NCBI RefSeq assembly: GCF_004362395.1
Contig: NZ_SNWE01000011.1
Span: 78,726-142,725 of the forward strand
Direction of reading: 5' to 3'
DNA from: Salegentibacter sp. 24
GTDB taxonomy: Bacteria; Bacteroidota; Bacteroidia; Flavobacteriales; Flavobacteriaceae
Length of the DNA: 64,000 nt
How positions within the stretch are numbered: position 1 is the first letter of the stretch; every line of letters starts with the position of its first letter. The notes under the pieces are model-generated. The model was given only the letters and a program-made list of their open reading frames with translations. It ran no database searches and had not been told where the DNA came from. The position numbers were made by a program, and so were the translations under genes. Positions 63,956 to 64,000 of the stretch are shown piece by piece.

Positions 63956-64000
63956 TTAAGCGGTTTGTTTTTTCATTAAAATCAGGTGTTGATCCCGAAC
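63956..64000 (-). CDS. Possible C-terminal tail of a gene entering from the right
   Basis: Fourteen open codons (VRDQHLILMKKQTA) end with a TAA at 63956-63958 at the window edge. Too short to identify; this could be the end of a real gene or chance. Between it and the next gene (63852-63955) I see nothing else. Confidence 0.2.
   Translation of the reverse strand, partial: VRDQHLILMKKQTA

Overview
The window looks like chromosomal DNA of a marine or halophilic member of the Flavobacteriaceae, of the Gramella/Christiangramia, Salegentibacter or Zunongwangia type. This is inferred from the SusC/SusD pair, the signal peptides, DUF4494, the DsbD/TilS arrangement, the low GC content and the rarity of Shine-Dalgarno sites. 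No rRNA, tRNA or CRISPR array was seen.

Region 1 (1-18.6 kb) is a starch/maltodextrin utilisation locus joined to glycolysis. A minus-strand series encodes an MFS sugar transporter, beta-phosphoglucomutase, GH65 maltose phosphorylase, a SusA-like GH13 enzyme, a GH13 lipoprotein, PfkA and GAPDH (cut by the window edge). A LacI-family regulator gene lies beyond the transporter gene. Diverging from it on the plus strand are susC, susD, a susE-like gene and a surface GH13 amylase. Starch would be cut at the surface, imported by SusCD, trimmed in the periplasm, taken into the cytoplasm as maltose, phosphorolysed and sent to glycolysis. Palindromes centred on AACGTT upstream of susC, the transporter and pfkA suggest one LacI regulon.

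Region 2 (18.8-46.2 kb) is mostly ordinary core genome. It holds a DoxX-like protein and a B12-dependent (class II) ribonucleotide reductase. Next come a GH5-type hydrolase with a TIM-barrel isomerase, and a sugar cluster (Nudix-type regulator, SSS symporter, GalM, DUF885 and CocE-like hydrolases). After these are DsbD-tilS (ATGA overlap), pabB, a sterol-desaturase-like enzyme, a flavin reductase, a DEAD-box helicase, a second epimerase, a DUF748 protein, a 35-codon basic protein, DUF4494 and a GT2 glycosyltransferase.

Region 3 (46.2-55.5 kb) holds a 1496-residue protein made of two UvrA-like copies fused in tandem, with four ABC modules and no UvrB-binding domain. One module has lost its Walker A. 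A porin-like gene interrupted by an in-frame TAG follows, then an NTF2-like protein and a metal-efflux P-type ATPase with a Fur-family regulator.

Region 4 (55.5-64 kb) is an AT-rich accessory region with many broken genes. It contains an orphan contractile-tail sheath gene abutting a truncated membrane-protein gene and several decayed coding pieces. It also has an XRE/membrane-protein pair behind a cluster of inverted repeats, a TonB-receptor tail, a ParE-type toxin with an in-frame stop next to an intact antitoxin, and a tyrosine-recombinase fragment. It ends with three unfamiliar minus-strand genes, one with a PD-(D/E)XK-type nuclease signature.
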